Part shown: positions 53,883 to 63,848 of the stretch, piece after piece | Numbering within the stretch: position 1 is the first letter of the stretch | How the letters are laid out: every line of letters starts with the position of its first letter | From: Hydrogenophilales bacterium | Lineage (GTDB): Bacteria; Pseudomonadota; Gammaproteobacteria; Burkholderiales; Thiobacillaceae | NCBI GenBank assembly: GCA_016719465.1 | Contig: JADJYY010000018.1 | Span: 23,950-87,949, forward strand | Length of the DNA stretch: 64,000 nucleotides | Reading direction: 5' to 3' | The notes under the pieces: model-generated | Told to the model about the DNA's origin: nothing | Databases searched by the model: none | The model's input: only the letters and a program-made list of their open reading frames with translations | Program-made: the position numbers and the translations under genes

Positions 53883-54814
53883 GGCCCGGTGCGCTTGGCC
53901 ATGCGCCGCCGTATCAACTCGCTGGTGGGCACGCGGATGTCCAGGGCCAGGGCCACGCTGCGGTTCACCGCGACCTCGAAATCGTCGACGTAACCCGGCG
54001 GCGGCAGGCGCCATGGGCCGCCCTTGCCAGCCCGGCTCAGGCGCATGGCCGCTTCCCGACCGATCCGCTCCGGCGAGGCATAGACCGCCAGCATCGCGCC
54101 GGCCGCGACCAGCGGCGTGGAATAGGCCATCACCGGCAGGCGGTGTCGATAGGTTTCCAGCAACAGCGGTCGCAGTGTGCCGGCGTCCACCACCAGAGGG
54201 TCCGGCAGCAGCAGCAGCAGGTCGATCCGGCCCTTCATGTTCTCGATCATGGCGATCACGTCGCCGTACCGCTCCACCCGCTCGACGGCGAGGTTCAGCC
54301 CCCGGGCGGCTGCGGCTTCCCGCAAGGGTCCGGTCATGCTTGCGTCATCGCCGCTGGTGATCACCCCGAGGGATTTCGTATCGGGCAACGCGGCCAGCAG
54401 CATCTGGATCTGGCGCGACGCGGGCTGATCGAGAAACAGCGCGCTCAACGGCCGTCGGCTGGCGGCGGCTGGTCCTGCGGCGACGCTTTCGTATTCCGCG
54501 CGCGTCACCATCAAGGCCCAGACCGGCGCGTGCCCGGGTTCCGCCAGCACCGCCCGCAAGGCACGCAATCCCATGGGGATGACGAGATCCTCGCCCTGGA
54601 CCCTGTGGCGCGCGGCCAGGGGCTCCACCCGCAGCCGCCAGCGTTGGTCCTCCCGCTCCAGAGCCTGCCGCAGGCTGTTCGCGGCTTCCAGATAAGCGGT
54701 GCTGGAGTCGGAAAGCACGAGGGTCACGCTGGCCGCCGCCCAGGCCGCGGCTGTCCAGAGCAGCCACAGTCCCAGGAGGAGGATGGGGGGGAGGTGATGA
54801 ACGATGGGCGGCAT
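53879..54814 (-). CDS. Periplasmic ABC-type substrate-binding protein (COG2984-like), sensor partner
   Basis: A 311-residue protein with a signal peptide (LLLGLWLLWTAAAWAA) and the alpha/beta binding-protein pattern ALFLDQPASRQIQMLLAALPDTKSLGVITS, PLREAAAARGLNLAVERV, IDLLLLLPDPLVVDAGT and PVMAYSTPLVAAGAMLAVYASPERIG. No ABC permease or ATPase is adjacent. Instead it overlaps a hybrid kinase as ATGA, so a sensory role is more likely than transport. Ligand unknown. Confidence 0.85.
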   Translation of the reverse strand: MPPIVHHLPPILLLGLWLLWTAAAWAAASVTLVLSDSSTAYLEAANSLRQALEREDQRWRLRVEPLAARHRVQGEDLVIPMGLRALRAVLAEPGHAPVWALMVTRAEYESVAAGPAAASRRPLSALFLDQPASRQIQMLLAALPDTKSLGVITSGDDASMTGPLREAAAARGLNLAVERVERYGDVIAMIENMKGRIDLLLLLPDPLVVDAGTLRPLLLETYRHRLPVMAYSTPLVAAGAMLAVYASPERIGREAAMRLSRAGKGGPWRLPPPGYVDDFEVAVNRSVALALDIRVPTSELIRRRMAKRTGP

Positions 54815-55090
54815 GGTCCGGGTTGCCAGGGCTGGGTGGCCATGGCCGAGTGGCCAGAGCTATGGCGACATTCCGGGGCGCCGCCGGGGCGGGGTGGCCG
54901 TTCGGCCAGGGTTTGGGTTCAGCCGGGTCATGTTCGTCCCTCACGGATGGTTGCGGAAGCTTGGGCACAAATCATCGAAATCCACAAGTGGGTGATGGAC
55001 ATAGGCCACACGGCCTGGCCATCCGGACTGATCGCGATCCCCCTCGGCCATCAGGCCTGTACTTCAAGGGGATTCGTGTACGGGCTTGCC

Positions 55091-55135
55091 CAACCACAAT
55101 GGGGGCGTGGGGAGATCACCCCATGGTTGTTTTTT
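55091..55135 (+). terminator. Hairpin plus T-run with no plus-strand gene upstream
   Basis: The left arm CAACCA-CAA-TGGGG and right arm CCCCATGGTTG pair except for a 3-nt bulge, followed by a run of T. It lies in the 405-bp gap (54815-55219) between the divergent binding protein and cytochrome c genes, 85 nt before the latter. It could be a leader attenuator or the end of a small RNA. The rest of the gap shows no supported gene. Confidence 0.5.
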
Positions 55136-55219
55136 CCGAAGGGCGGCCCTGGCGGATGGCGCCAAGGTATTGAACCCGGCTCTTCGACACGATTTGTTGC
55201 CACCATCAAGGAGATGAAC

Positions 55220-55537
55220 ATGAAACAGAAACTTGCCATTGCCGCGGCGCTGTTCTGCGCCCAGTCCCTTTCCGTCCAGGCCGACTCGAACGTCTCCGAA
55301 GGCAAGGAGTTGTTCAGCCAGTTCCGCTGCGCGGAATGCCATGGCGCCGACGCCAAGAAACCCGTGGGGAAATATGGCTCCGTCCTGGCGGGCATGAATA
55401 CCGACGATATTTTCCTGAAGACCAAGAAATTCATCGAGAGCAAGTCCCACGAGCAGGTGTTGCAGGGCTGCGGCGAGCCCCCCAGCCACGTGCAGATCAA
55501 GAAGATGTCGGACTACCTGTCCACCCTGCCCAAATAA
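55220..55537 (+). CDS. Small periplasmic class I cytochrome c
   Basis: A 105-residue protein with signal peptide KQKLAIAAALFCAQSLSVQA, one heme motif CAECH (Cys37, Cys40, His41) after GKELFSQFR, and a C-terminal helix KKMSDYLSTLPK. An additional QGCGEPPSHVQIKKM provides a Met that may be the axial ligand. It is a single-heme electron carrier; its partner is unknown. ATG 55220 has AAGGAG at proper spacing, whereas ATG 55214 does not. The thioredoxin and CcdA genes downstream are typical cytochrome c or thiol-maturation neighbours. Confidence 0.88.
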   Translation: MKQKLAIAAALFCAQSLSVQADSNVSEGKELFSQFRCAECHGADAKKPVGKYGSVLAGMNTDDIFLKTKKFIESKSHEQVLQGCGEPPSHVQIKKMSDYLSTLPK

Positions 55538-55546
55538 GCGGGCGAG

Positions 55547-55616
55547 ACACGCGGTACTACACACGCGGCACTACACACGCCGGGTTGCACACGCGGCAAG
55601 ACACACGCGGCAACGG
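55547..55616 (+). repeat. Five 14-bp tandem repeats after cytochrome c
   Basis: Five consecutive 14-bp units beginning ACACGCGG (third unit ACACGCCG) with variable ends, directly after the cytochrome stop. An imperfect hairpin GAGGCGGCCTGA/TCAGGCGGCCTC follows at about 55616-55646, which may terminate transcription though it lacks a clean T-run. Confidence 0.8.
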
Positions 55617-55725
55617 AGGCGGCCTGATGCCCATTCAGGCGGCCTCTTGGTGATCGGCATCTCCGTCAATGGGTTTGACGGGTGATGGAGCCAGGCAGAG
55701 GTGCCAGGTCTCGGGAGATTTGGCC

Positions 55726-56355
55726 ATGACCACGCGACAGAGTCTTGAACACCCGATTCGTCATGGAATAGCGGTGGCCATGCGTCACGGTCTGGGTCGC
55801 GGTCTGGGCTTCGCCGCCATCATGGCGCTGCTTCTGGTCATGTCCGCTTCCGCCAGGATCGCGGGCGCGGAAAACCTCGACGCTCAGGGATCCCACGGCT
55901 ACTTTCCCGCCTGGTTCAAGCTCAGCTTTCTGGATCTGCGGAAGGATATCGAGGAGGCGGGCGCCGCCGGCAAGCAGGGTGTCATGGTCCTGTTCAGCAT
56001 CCGGGGCTGCGCATACTGCAAGATGATGGTCGAACGCAGTTTCAAGGATCCCGGCATCGAGGCGGTATTGCGCAGGCATTTCGACGTGGTCCACCTGGAT
56101 ATCCGCAGCGACCTGGATCTCAAGGATCCCCGGGGGCGGGCCATGATGGTGAGGGAATTCGCGAAGCGGGAGGGTGCCTCCTTCTCGCCCACCGTGGCTT
56201 TCTACGGGCTCGATGGCCACCATCTTCTGCGGGTGGTGGGGTATCAGACGCCCGAGCGGTTTCGCGCCACCCTCGACGAGGTCATCGCGAAACTCGCGCG
56301 GGCAGGCCGCTTGCCCTCCATCAGCGAGCGCGCCGGCGACACGCGGGCGGACTGA
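55726..56355 (+). CDS. Periplasmic thioredoxin-fold protein (SoxW-like)
   Basis: A 209-residue protein with an N-terminal membrane/signal segment (GFAAIMALLLVMSASARIAGA) and a thioredoxin domain with FSIRGCAYCKMM (Cys95-x2-Cys98), SPTVAFYGLDG and YQTPERF. The long DLRKDIEEA stretch before the motif is typical of SoxW/thioredoxin-like DUF255-type reductases. With the CcdA-like gene 92 nt downstream it probably receives electrons across the membrane to keep a periplasmic thiol reduced. GGGAG before ATG 55726. Confidence 0.82.
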   Translation: MTTRQSLEHPIRHGIAVAMRHGLGRGLGFAAIMALLLVMSASARIAGAENLDAQGSHGYFPAWFKLSFLDLRKDIEEAGAAGKQGVMVLFSIRGCAYCKMMVERSFKDPGIEAVLRRHFDVVHLDIRSDLDLKDPRGRAMMVREFAKREGASFSPTVAFYGLDGHHLLRVVGYQTPERFRATLDEVIAKLARAGRLPSISERAGDTRAD

Positions 56356-56447
56356 CACGCCTTCGCGCGGATCGGCCTCCGGGTTCCCTGGCCCCATCGG
56401 GAATCCGGGAACGGGGCCGTGGTACCGCGCGGCGAAAGGAGCGGGCG

Positions 56448-57176
56448 ATGGAATTCGGATGGATGACCTATCTCCTGGCCCTGGGCGCGGGCGTGCTTTC
56501 CACCCTGGCGCCCTGCGTGTTGCCCCTGATCCCCATCCTGGTCGGTTCGGCGCTCATGGCCCACCGCTTCGGTCCCCTTGCCCTGGCCGGCGGCCTGGCG
56601 CTGTCCTATGCCGTCGTCGGCCTGCTGCTGGCCAGCGCGGGCTCGGTGGCCGGGCTGGACCAGGGCACCCTGCGCAACGTGGGCGCCGCGATCCTGCTGC
56701 TGTTCGGCGCCGTCCTGCTGGTTCCCGGCCTGCAGGTCGGATTCGCCAGCGCCACCTCGGCCCTGGGCAACGCCGGCCAGGGTTTCCTGCAACGCCTGGC
56801 CCCCAAGGGCCTGGGCGGCCAGTTCCTGGTCGGCGGGGTGCTGGGCCTGGTCTGGAGCCCCTGCGTGGGCCCGACCCTGGGCGGCGCCATCACCCTCGCC
56901 AGCCAGAGCGAATACCTGCTGGAGGCGGGCGCCGTGATGCTGCTGTTCGGCCTGGGCGCCGCCTTGCCCCTGCTGGTGCTGGGCGGCCTGTCGCGAACGG
57001 CCATGCAACGCGTCAGGGGCCGCCTGCTGACCGCCGGGCATCACGGCAAGACCGTGCTGGGCCTGGTCTTCGTGGCCCTGGCGATCCTGGTGCTGACCGG
57101 CGCCGACAAGACGGTGGAAGCCTGGCTGCTGGAACAGGCGCCACCCTGGTTGCTGGATCTGACGGTGAGCATGTGA
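56448..57176 (+). CDS. CcdA/DsbD-family thiol-disulfide transporter
   Basis: A 242-residue protein with six to seven membrane helices and the two DsbD-family cysteines in LSTLAPCVLPLIPIL (Cys23) and VWSPCVGPTLGGAI (Cys139), each next to Pro. The family carries reducing equivalents from cytoplasmic thioredoxin to periplasmic thiol proteins. AAAGGAG precedes ATG 56448. It likely pairs with the preceding thioredoxin-fold protein. Confidence 0.9.
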   Translation: MEFGWMTYLLALGAGVLSTLAPCVLPLIPILVGSALMAHRFGPLALAGGLALSYAVVGLLLASAGSVAGLDQGTLRNVGAAILLLFGAVLLVPGLQVGFASATSALGNAGQGFLQRLAPKGLGGQFLVGGVLGLVWSPCVGPTLGGAITLASQSEYLLEAGAVMLLFGLGAALPLLVLGGLSRTAMQRVRGRLLTAGHHGKTVLGLVFVALAILVLTGADKTVEAWLLEQAPPWLLDLTVSM

Positions 57177-57420
57177 ATGCCCGTTTGGAAAATAGATTCC
57201 GATGTACGTGAATAAACTTCTCTCGCCCGCCGGGAGAGGGCCGGGGGTGAGGCAGACCCGCCCGCCACGCTGACCGCTACCTGGGAGAACATGGCAAGAG
57301 AAATGGCAAAGCGATGGTCGCGCCTTCTGGCAACAGGAGGATGCGCTGGTGGAAACCCTGGATGGACTGATCATCGGCCAACACGGGTCTGAACACCCAT
57401 AATTACACCGTTCTGTACAT

Positions 57421-57660
57421 TTGAAGGCCGCATTGAAACAAGCCACCTTCACCGAAGTGCGCAACCACGCCAAGGCGTATTTCGACATGGTCGAAGCGGG
57501 CGAAGCCGTGCGTGTCCTGCGCAATGGCAAGCCCATCGCCGACATCGTTCCGGGGGTGGCCGACCTGCCTTCCTGGAAACGCCGCAAGGCCCAACCCCTG
57601 GTGCTGGATGGCGTTTCGGTCAGCCGCATGATTCTCGAAGAACGCGAAGCCGGCTTGTAA
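57421..57660 (+). CDS. Phd/YefM-type antitoxin
   Basis: A 79-residue protein: TFTEVRNHAKAYFDMVEAGEAVRVLRNGKPIADIVP, the Phd/YefM DNA-binding domain, followed by a toxin-binding tail. No ATG is available; an in-frame TAA lies seven codons upstream, so TTG 57421 (or TTG 57433) must be the start. It probably represses its own promoter and neutralises the PIN toxin 12 nt downstream. Confidence 0.85.
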   Translation: MKAALKQATFTEVRNHAKAYFDMVEAGEAVRVLRNGKPIADIVPGVADLPSWKRRKAQPLVLDGVSVSRMILEEREAGL

Positions 57661-57672
57661 CGAGGGGATCGG

Positions 57673-58086
57673 ATGCGCGTCTTTTTCGATACCTCGACCT
57701 TCGTCAAACGCTATGTCAGCGAGCCCGGCACCGATGCCGTACTGGATTGGTGCGATCAGGCGACGAAAATCGGGCTGTCCGGCATCGCGCTGCCCGAGAT
57801 CCTCTCGGCCTTCTGTCGCCTGCGCCGCGAGGACAAGATCACCGACACGCAATACCGGCAGTTGAAGTCCTTGTTGCTGGCCGACATCGAGGATGCCGCC
57901 ATCCGCGACCTGACCCCGGTGGTACTGGGGCAGGCGGTAGCGTGTCTTGAAACCAACGTCCCGCGGGGTATGGACGCCATCCACATCGGCAGCGCCGTGG
58001 CCCTGAAAGCCGACGTTTTCATCTCGGCCGACAAACGACAGCGGGAACCGGTGGCCCGCGCCGGGTTACGGTTGGAAGCGGTGTGA
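57673..58086 (+). CDS. VapC-type PIN-domain toxin
   Basis: A 137-residue PIN protein with the four acidic positions visible: Asp6 in VFFDTSTFVKRY, Glu in LPEILSAF, Asp in MDAIHIGSAVAL and Asp in FISADKRQ. VapC family members cleave RNA, often tRNA. It forms a toxin-antitoxin pair with the preceding gene. GAGGGGAT upstream of ATG 57673. Confidence 0.88.
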   Translation: MRVFFDTSTFVKRYVSEPGTDAVLDWCDQATKIGLSGIALPEILSAFCRLRREDKITDTQYRQLKSLLLADIEDAAIRDLTPVVLGQAVACLETNVPRGMDAIHIGSAVALKADVFISADKRQREPVARAGLRLEAV

Positions 58087-58232
58087 ACGCGCAGCCTTGC
58101 CACCGTTTGCTTCGGGTTATTCCCTCCTGAAAGCAGTCGCCGTGATGACGGCGCCTGTCCTGGCCTTGATAGCCCGCCCCCCCGAATTGACGGGATAATC
58201 GCTTTACCTCCCGCGACCGCGCGATCCGAACC

Positions 58233-59141
58233 ATGCTGCCTCCTTCCCTGAAACGCTACGCCTGGCTGTCCATCGCCGCCGCCCTCGCCACCATCCTGCT
58301 CAAGGGCGCGGCCTGGTGGATGACCGGGTCGGTGGGTCTGCTGTCCGATGCCCTGGAGTCCTTCGTCAACCTGGCGGGCGCGTTCATGGCCCTGGCCATG
58401 CTGTCCCTGGCGGCGACGCCGGCGGACGAGAACCACGCCCATGGGCACGGCAAGGCGGAATACTTTTCCAGCGCCTTCGAGGGTTTCCTGATCCTGATGG
58501 CCGCCCTGGGCATCGCCTACGCGGCGGTGGATCGCCTGCTGCATCCCCAGGCCCTGGAGGCGGTGGGCATCGGCCTGGGGGTGTCGGTGGTGGCTTCCAT
58601 CATCAATCTGCTGACCGCCCGAACCCTCATGGCCGTGGGTCGGGAGCATCGCTCCATCACCCTGGAGGCGGACGCCCACCACCTGCTCACCGACGTCTGG
58701 ACCTCGGCGGGCGTCATCGTCGGCGTTGGCCTGGCCTGGTTCACGGGCTGGCTGTGGCTGGATCCGGTCGTGGCCCTGCTGGTGGCGGCGAACATCGTCT
58801 GGACCGGCTGGCAACTGCTGCATCGCTCGGCGGCCGGGCTGATGGACGTCTCCCTGCCGCCGGAGCAGATCGCGGCCATCGAGGCGGTGCTGGCGAACTA
58901 CCGGGAAAGGGGTCTGGACTACCACGCCCTGCGCACCCGGGAGGCCGGCGCCCGGGCCTTCGTCACCCTGCATGTCCTGGTGCCCGGCGCCTGGACGGTC
59001 CAGGTGGGCCACGACTGGCTGGAACGCATCGAGGCCGATATCCGCGCCGCCGTGCCCAACGCCCATGTGATCACCCACCTGGAGCCGATGGAGGATCCGC
59101 GCGCCTTGAGCGACCAGAGCCTGGACCGGGTGCTGGAGTGA
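58233..59141 (+). CDS. Cation diffusion facilitator (FieF-like)
   Basis: A 302-residue CDF transporter with six membrane helices, LLSDALESFVNLAGAFMAL (metal-binding Asp in helix 2), the His-rich ENHAHGHGKAEYFSS after helix 2/3, ALEADAHHLLTDVWTSAGV in helix 5 and a cytoplasmic C-terminal domain. It exports zinc, iron or related divalent metals by proton antiport. No metal regulator is adjacent. Confidence 0.92.
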   Translation: MLPPSLKRYAWLSIAAALATILLKGAAWWMTGSVGLLSDALESFVNLAGAFMALAMLSLAATPADENHAHGHGKAEYFSSAFEGFLILMAALGIAYAAVDRLLHPQALEAVGIGLGVSVVASIINLLTARTLMAVGREHRSITLEADAHHLLTDVWTSAGVIVGVGLAWFTGWLWLDPVVALLVAANIVWTGWQLLHRSAAGLMDVSLPPEQIAAIEAVLANYRERGLDYHALRTREAGARAFVTLHVLVPGAWTVQVGHDWLERIEADIRAAVPNAHVITHLEPMEDPRALSDQSLDRVLE

Positions 59142-59206
59142 AGGCCCGTGTCCGTCCCCGGCGCGATTTCCTCTGAACAACCGGGCCTGTTGCCGGTCTA
59201 CGCCTC

Positions 59207-59773
59207 ATGTCCGCCGCATCTTGCTCCCCTTTATTGCCGTTGCTTGTGATGCTGGCGCTCTCGGGGTGCGCCGCGCCCCGCCACGAGACGACCACCCATC
59301 GCGAGGCGCCGACGGGAGCCGCCGCCCAGGCTTGCCTGGAGGCCTGCGCGGCGCGGCTGGAAACCTGCAAGCAGGCCTGCGCCGAAACCTACCAGGCCTG
59401 CCTGAAACGGGTGGAACCCGAGGCCGGGGAGCATTACCGCCAGGTGCTGGATCGTTACGCCGCCGACCTGGAACGCTACCGGAGCGACCTGTACGACTAT
59501 CAGTTCCAGATCTGGGTGGGGTGGTATGGCGATAACGGGGGCATCTGGTACAACCCCTGGCACCACCCCTGGTTCGGTCCCTGGTCGTCCAGCTCATACC
59601 TGCCGTCGCCGCCGGCCGTGCCGACCCGCGACGTGGTGCTGGCGGATTTCCGGGAATCGAGATGCGGTGGCGATTGCGGGTGCCAGCCGCCCTACGACGC
59701 CTGCTTCCTGGCCTGCGGCGGCAAGATCAGCACGGTAACCCGCTGCGTGGAGAACTGCCCGGACAAGCCCTGA
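59207..59773 (+). CDS. Cysteine-rich lipoprotein of unknown function
   Basis: A 188-residue protein with lipobox LSGC after the leader SCSPLLPLLVMLALSGC. A helical stretch has regularly spaced cysteines (CLEACAARLETCKQACAETYQAC), then a Tyr/Asp-rich segment, a Trp/Pro-rich segment (IWYNPWHHPWFGPW) and four to six cysteines near the C-terminus (CGGDCGCQPPYDACFLACGG). I do not recognise a family. The cysteine spacing in the helix suggests disulfide or metal binding in the periplasm. Confidence 0.7.
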   Translation: MSAASCSPLLPLLVMLALSGCAAPRHETTTHREAPTGAAAQACLEACAARLETCKQACAETYQACLKRVEPEAGEHYRQVLDRYAADLERYRSDLYDYQFQIWVGWYGDNGGIWYNPWHHPWFGPWSSSSYLPSPPAVPTRDVVLADFRESRCGGDCGCQPPYDACFLACGGKISTVTRCVENCPDKP

Positions 59774-59831
59774 GCGCCGGGCGGGCCGGCATGAGGGCGC
59801 ATTCGGTTGGGCCACCTTCGATTGGGCCTGT

Positions 59832-60447
59832 TCAGCGCGCCTTGCTTCCCAGGCCGGCCAGCATGGGCGCCAGTTCCCGCCAGACGTTGTCCAGCAGGAT
59901 GGGCTGGGCCCGGGCGTCGGGGTGCAGGCCGTCGGCCTGGAACATGGCCTGGTGTTCGGCCACGCCCTCCAGCAGGAAGGGGACCAGGCGCACGCGTTGC
60001 GCCTTCGCCGTCTCGGTGAACACGGATTGGAACTTGCGGGTGTAGGCCGTGCCATAGTTCGGCGGCATGCGCATGCCCACCAGCAGGGTCTGGCTGCCCT
60101 GTTTCCTTGCCAGGCCGATCATGGTTTCCAGGTTGCGGCGGGTCTGGGGCGGCGGCAGGCCGCGCAGGCCGTCGTTGGCGCCCAGGGCGAGAATGGTGAG
60201 AATCGGCCGGTGGGCGGCCAGCACCTCGGGCAGGCGGGTGAGGCCGCCGGCGGTGGTTTCGCCGGAAACGCTGGCGTTGACCACCCGGAACGCCGGTTTG
60301 TGGTTTTCCAGGCGCCGGGCCAGCAGGTTGACCCAGCCCGATTCGCGCGGAATGCCGTAGGCGGCGGACAGGCTGTCGCCGAACACCAGGATGGTGGGCG
60401 CGGCGTGGGCCCCGCCGGCCAGCAACAGGACCAGGAAGAAGAATCTG

Positions 60448-60455
<8 letters not shown>
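59832..60455 (-). CDS. tesA: TesA-type arylesterase / lysophospholipase L1 (SGNH hydrolase)
   Basis: A 207-residue periplasmic SGNH hydrolase: signal peptide FFFLVLLLAGGAHAA, block I VFGDSLSAAYG (nucleophile Ser), block II with NASVSGETTAGG, block III ALGANDGLRG and block V DGLHPDA (Asp-His). It hydrolyses esters and thioesters. The start codon lies inside the palindrome ATGCGCAT shared with the divergent ABC ATPase gene, an arrangement also typical of E. coli tesA-ybbA. Confidence 0.93.
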
Positions 60456-61121
<666 letters not shown>

Positions 61122-61125
<4 letters not shown>

Positions 61126-63632
61126 GGGTCGCCTTGCCCCTCGCCGCGCGTCTGTTGCTGCGGGAATGGCGCGCCGGCGAGATTCGCGTGCTGTTGCTGG
61201 CGGTGGCCCTGGCGGTGGCCAGCCTCACGGCCGTGGCGTTCTTCGCCGACCGGGTGGAACGGGCCCTGGGCCAGGAGGCCAATACCCTGCTGGCGGCCGA
61301 CCTGGCCCTGGTTTCCGACCACCCCGTCGGCACCGCCCTGGAGGCCGAGGCGCGCCGGCGGGGCCTGGCGGTGGCCCACACCACCACCTTCCTGAGCATG
61401 GCGCTGGCCGGCGACGGGAACCTGCTGGCGGGCATCAAGGCGGTGTCGCCGGGCTACCCCCTGCGCGGCGCCCTGCGCACCGCGCCCGCCCTGTTCGCGG
61501 CCGACGCGCCCGCGCGCGGCCTGCCGGCGCCGGGCCAGGCCTGGGTGGACGAACGCCTGGCCACCGGCCTGGGCGTCAGGATTGGCGACCCGGTGGAGGT
61601 GGGCGAGGCGCGCTTCACCGTGGCGGCGATCCTGACTTTCGAGGGCGAGCGGGGCGGCAATTTCATGGCCCTGGCGCCGCGCCTGCTGCTCAACCAGGCG
61701 GACCTGCCCGGCACCGGCCTGGTCCAGGCCGGCAGCCGCATCACCTATCGCCTGCTGGTGGCGGGGGAGGGCGAGGCGGTGGCGGGGTTCCAGGCCTGGG
61801 CCAAGGAGCGGCTGGAGCGGGGGCAGCAACTGGAGGACGTGCGCGGCGCCCGGCCGGAACTGCGCCAGATCCTGGACCGGGCGCAACGCTACCTGGGCCT
61901 GGCGGCCGTGCTCACCGTGGTGCTGGCTGCCGCCGCCGCCCACATGGCCCTGCGCCGCTACACCCGGCGCCATTTCGACCAGTTCGCCCTGTTGCGCTGC
62001 TTCGGCGCCAGCCGGCGTCGCCTGCTCGGCTTGTATTTCCAGCAACTGGCCAGCCTGGGCCTGCTGGCCGGCCTGCTCGGCGGCTTCCTTGGCTGGCTGG
62101 CCCAGAGGTTCGTGGTTTTCCTGCTGGGGGACGCCCTGCGCCTGGGACTGCCGCCGGCCTCGCCGCGCCCCCTGCTGCTGGCGGTGGTGGCGGGGTGCGC
62201 CCTGGTGCTGGCCTTCAGCCTGCCGCCCCTGCTGCGCCTGGCCCGGGTGCCGGCCCTGCGCGTGCTGCGCCGGGACCTGGGACCGCCCGGCGGCGGCTCC
62301 CTGCTGGCCCATGGCGCCGGCCTGGCGCTGGTGGGGGGGCTGCTGTTCTGGCAGGCCGGCGATGGGCGCCTGGGCTTGTGGGTCATCGCCGGCGTGCTGG
62401 CCACCACCCTGGCGGCCGTCCTGGTGGTCCAGGGGCTGCTGCGGCCCCTGCCGTTCCTCGCCCGGCGTCTGCCGGCCAGCCGCCATCCCCTGGTGCTGGG
62501 CCCGCGCCTGGCCCTGACCGGCTTGCGCCGGCGGGGCTGGGAAACCACCCTCCAGGCCATCGCCCTGAGTCTGGGCCTGTTCGCCCTGCTGCTGCTTACC
62601 CTGGTGCGGGACGACCTGCTGGAAAGCTGGCGCAGCCAGGTGCCGGCCGGCGCGCCCAACCGCTTCGTCATCAACATCCAGCCGGACCAGGTGGCGGCCG
62701 TGCGCGCCTTTCTCACCGACCAGGGCGTGCGGGATGTGGTGCTGTACCCCATGGCGCGGGCGCGCCTGGTGGCCATCGCCGGTCGCCCGGTCAGCCCGGA
62801 CGACTATGAGGAGGATCGCGCCCGGCGCCTGGCGGAACGGGAATTCAATCTCTCCGCCATGGCCGAGCCGCCGCCCGACAACCGCATCGTCGCCGGGCGC
62901 TGGTGGGCGCGGGGGGAAACGCAAGGCTTCTCGGTGGAGGCGGGCATCGCGGATACGCTGGGCATCCGCCTGGGCGATGTCCTGGACTTCGACGCCGGCG
63001 GCCTGCCCCTGTCCGGCCGGGTGACCAGCCTGCGCCAGGTGGACTGGGATTCCTTCCGGGTGAACTTCTTCGTGGTGGCGCCGGCCGGCGTCCTGGATGC
63101 CTTGCCCAGGAGCCACATCACCAGCTTTTACTTGCCGCCGGCGCGGGTCGGCGTGCTGTCCGGCCTGGTGGCGGCGTTTCCCAACGTGACGGTGATCGAC
63201 GTGGAACAGGTCATGGCCGAATTGCGCGGTCTCATGGATCGGGTGAGCGGCGCGGTGCGGACCATTTTCCTGTTCAGCCTGGGCACGGGCCTGCTGGTCA
63301 TGCTGGCGGCCCTCTATGCCAGGCGGGACGAGCGGGCCCGGGAGATCGGCATCTGGCGCACCCTGGGCGCCTCCCGCGCCACGCTGCGGGCGGCCCTGGC
63401 GGCCGAGTTCGCCGTGCTCGGCCTGCTGGCCGGCGCCGTCGCCGCCGGCGCCGCCAGCCTGCTGGCCTGGGTGCTGGCGACGCGGGTGTTCGACCTGCCC
63501 CATGCCCCCGACCCCTGGATCTGGCTGGCCGGCCTGGGCGGCGGTTTGCTGCTGGTACTGGCCACGGGGTTGGCCGCCACCCGCGGCCTGCTCAACCAGC
63601 CGCCCCTGGCCGCCATCCGGGCCGGGGCATGA
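61122..63632 (+). CDS. ybbP: FtsX-like ABC permease, YbbP family
   Basis: An 836-residue protein with ten membrane helices in two FtsX domains: an N-terminal helix (VLLLAVALAVASLTAVAFFADRVERALGQEANTLL), a large periplasmic part, a central cluster of helices and a C-terminal FtsX set after TIFLFSLGTGLLVMLAAL. The family is type VII ABC and may extract lipoproteins or lipids. ATGA overlap with ybbA. Full length compared with the family. Confidence 0.92.
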
Positions 63633-63848
63633 CGGTACCGCGCCCATGCCGGATATACCAATTATGTAAAAATGTTACCCCCCCCCCCGGGGGTGGGGGA
63701 GGGTTGGGGTGGGGAGGAGTGCCAGCGCGTATGGCTACTTTCGGAAAATCAGTACCCCGATATCCCACCCGATATAACTTAAGGCGTAATGCATTCCGTC
63801 CGGGTTGACGGCAGAATCCCGGAACGCGGATTTCGGCGAAAACCCTGC

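Noticed and set aside
63678..63693. C11G5 run as phase-variable tract of the HD-GYP gene
   Set aside because: It lies about 155 bp upstream of the start codon and outside any supported frame, so no switching effect can be argued.
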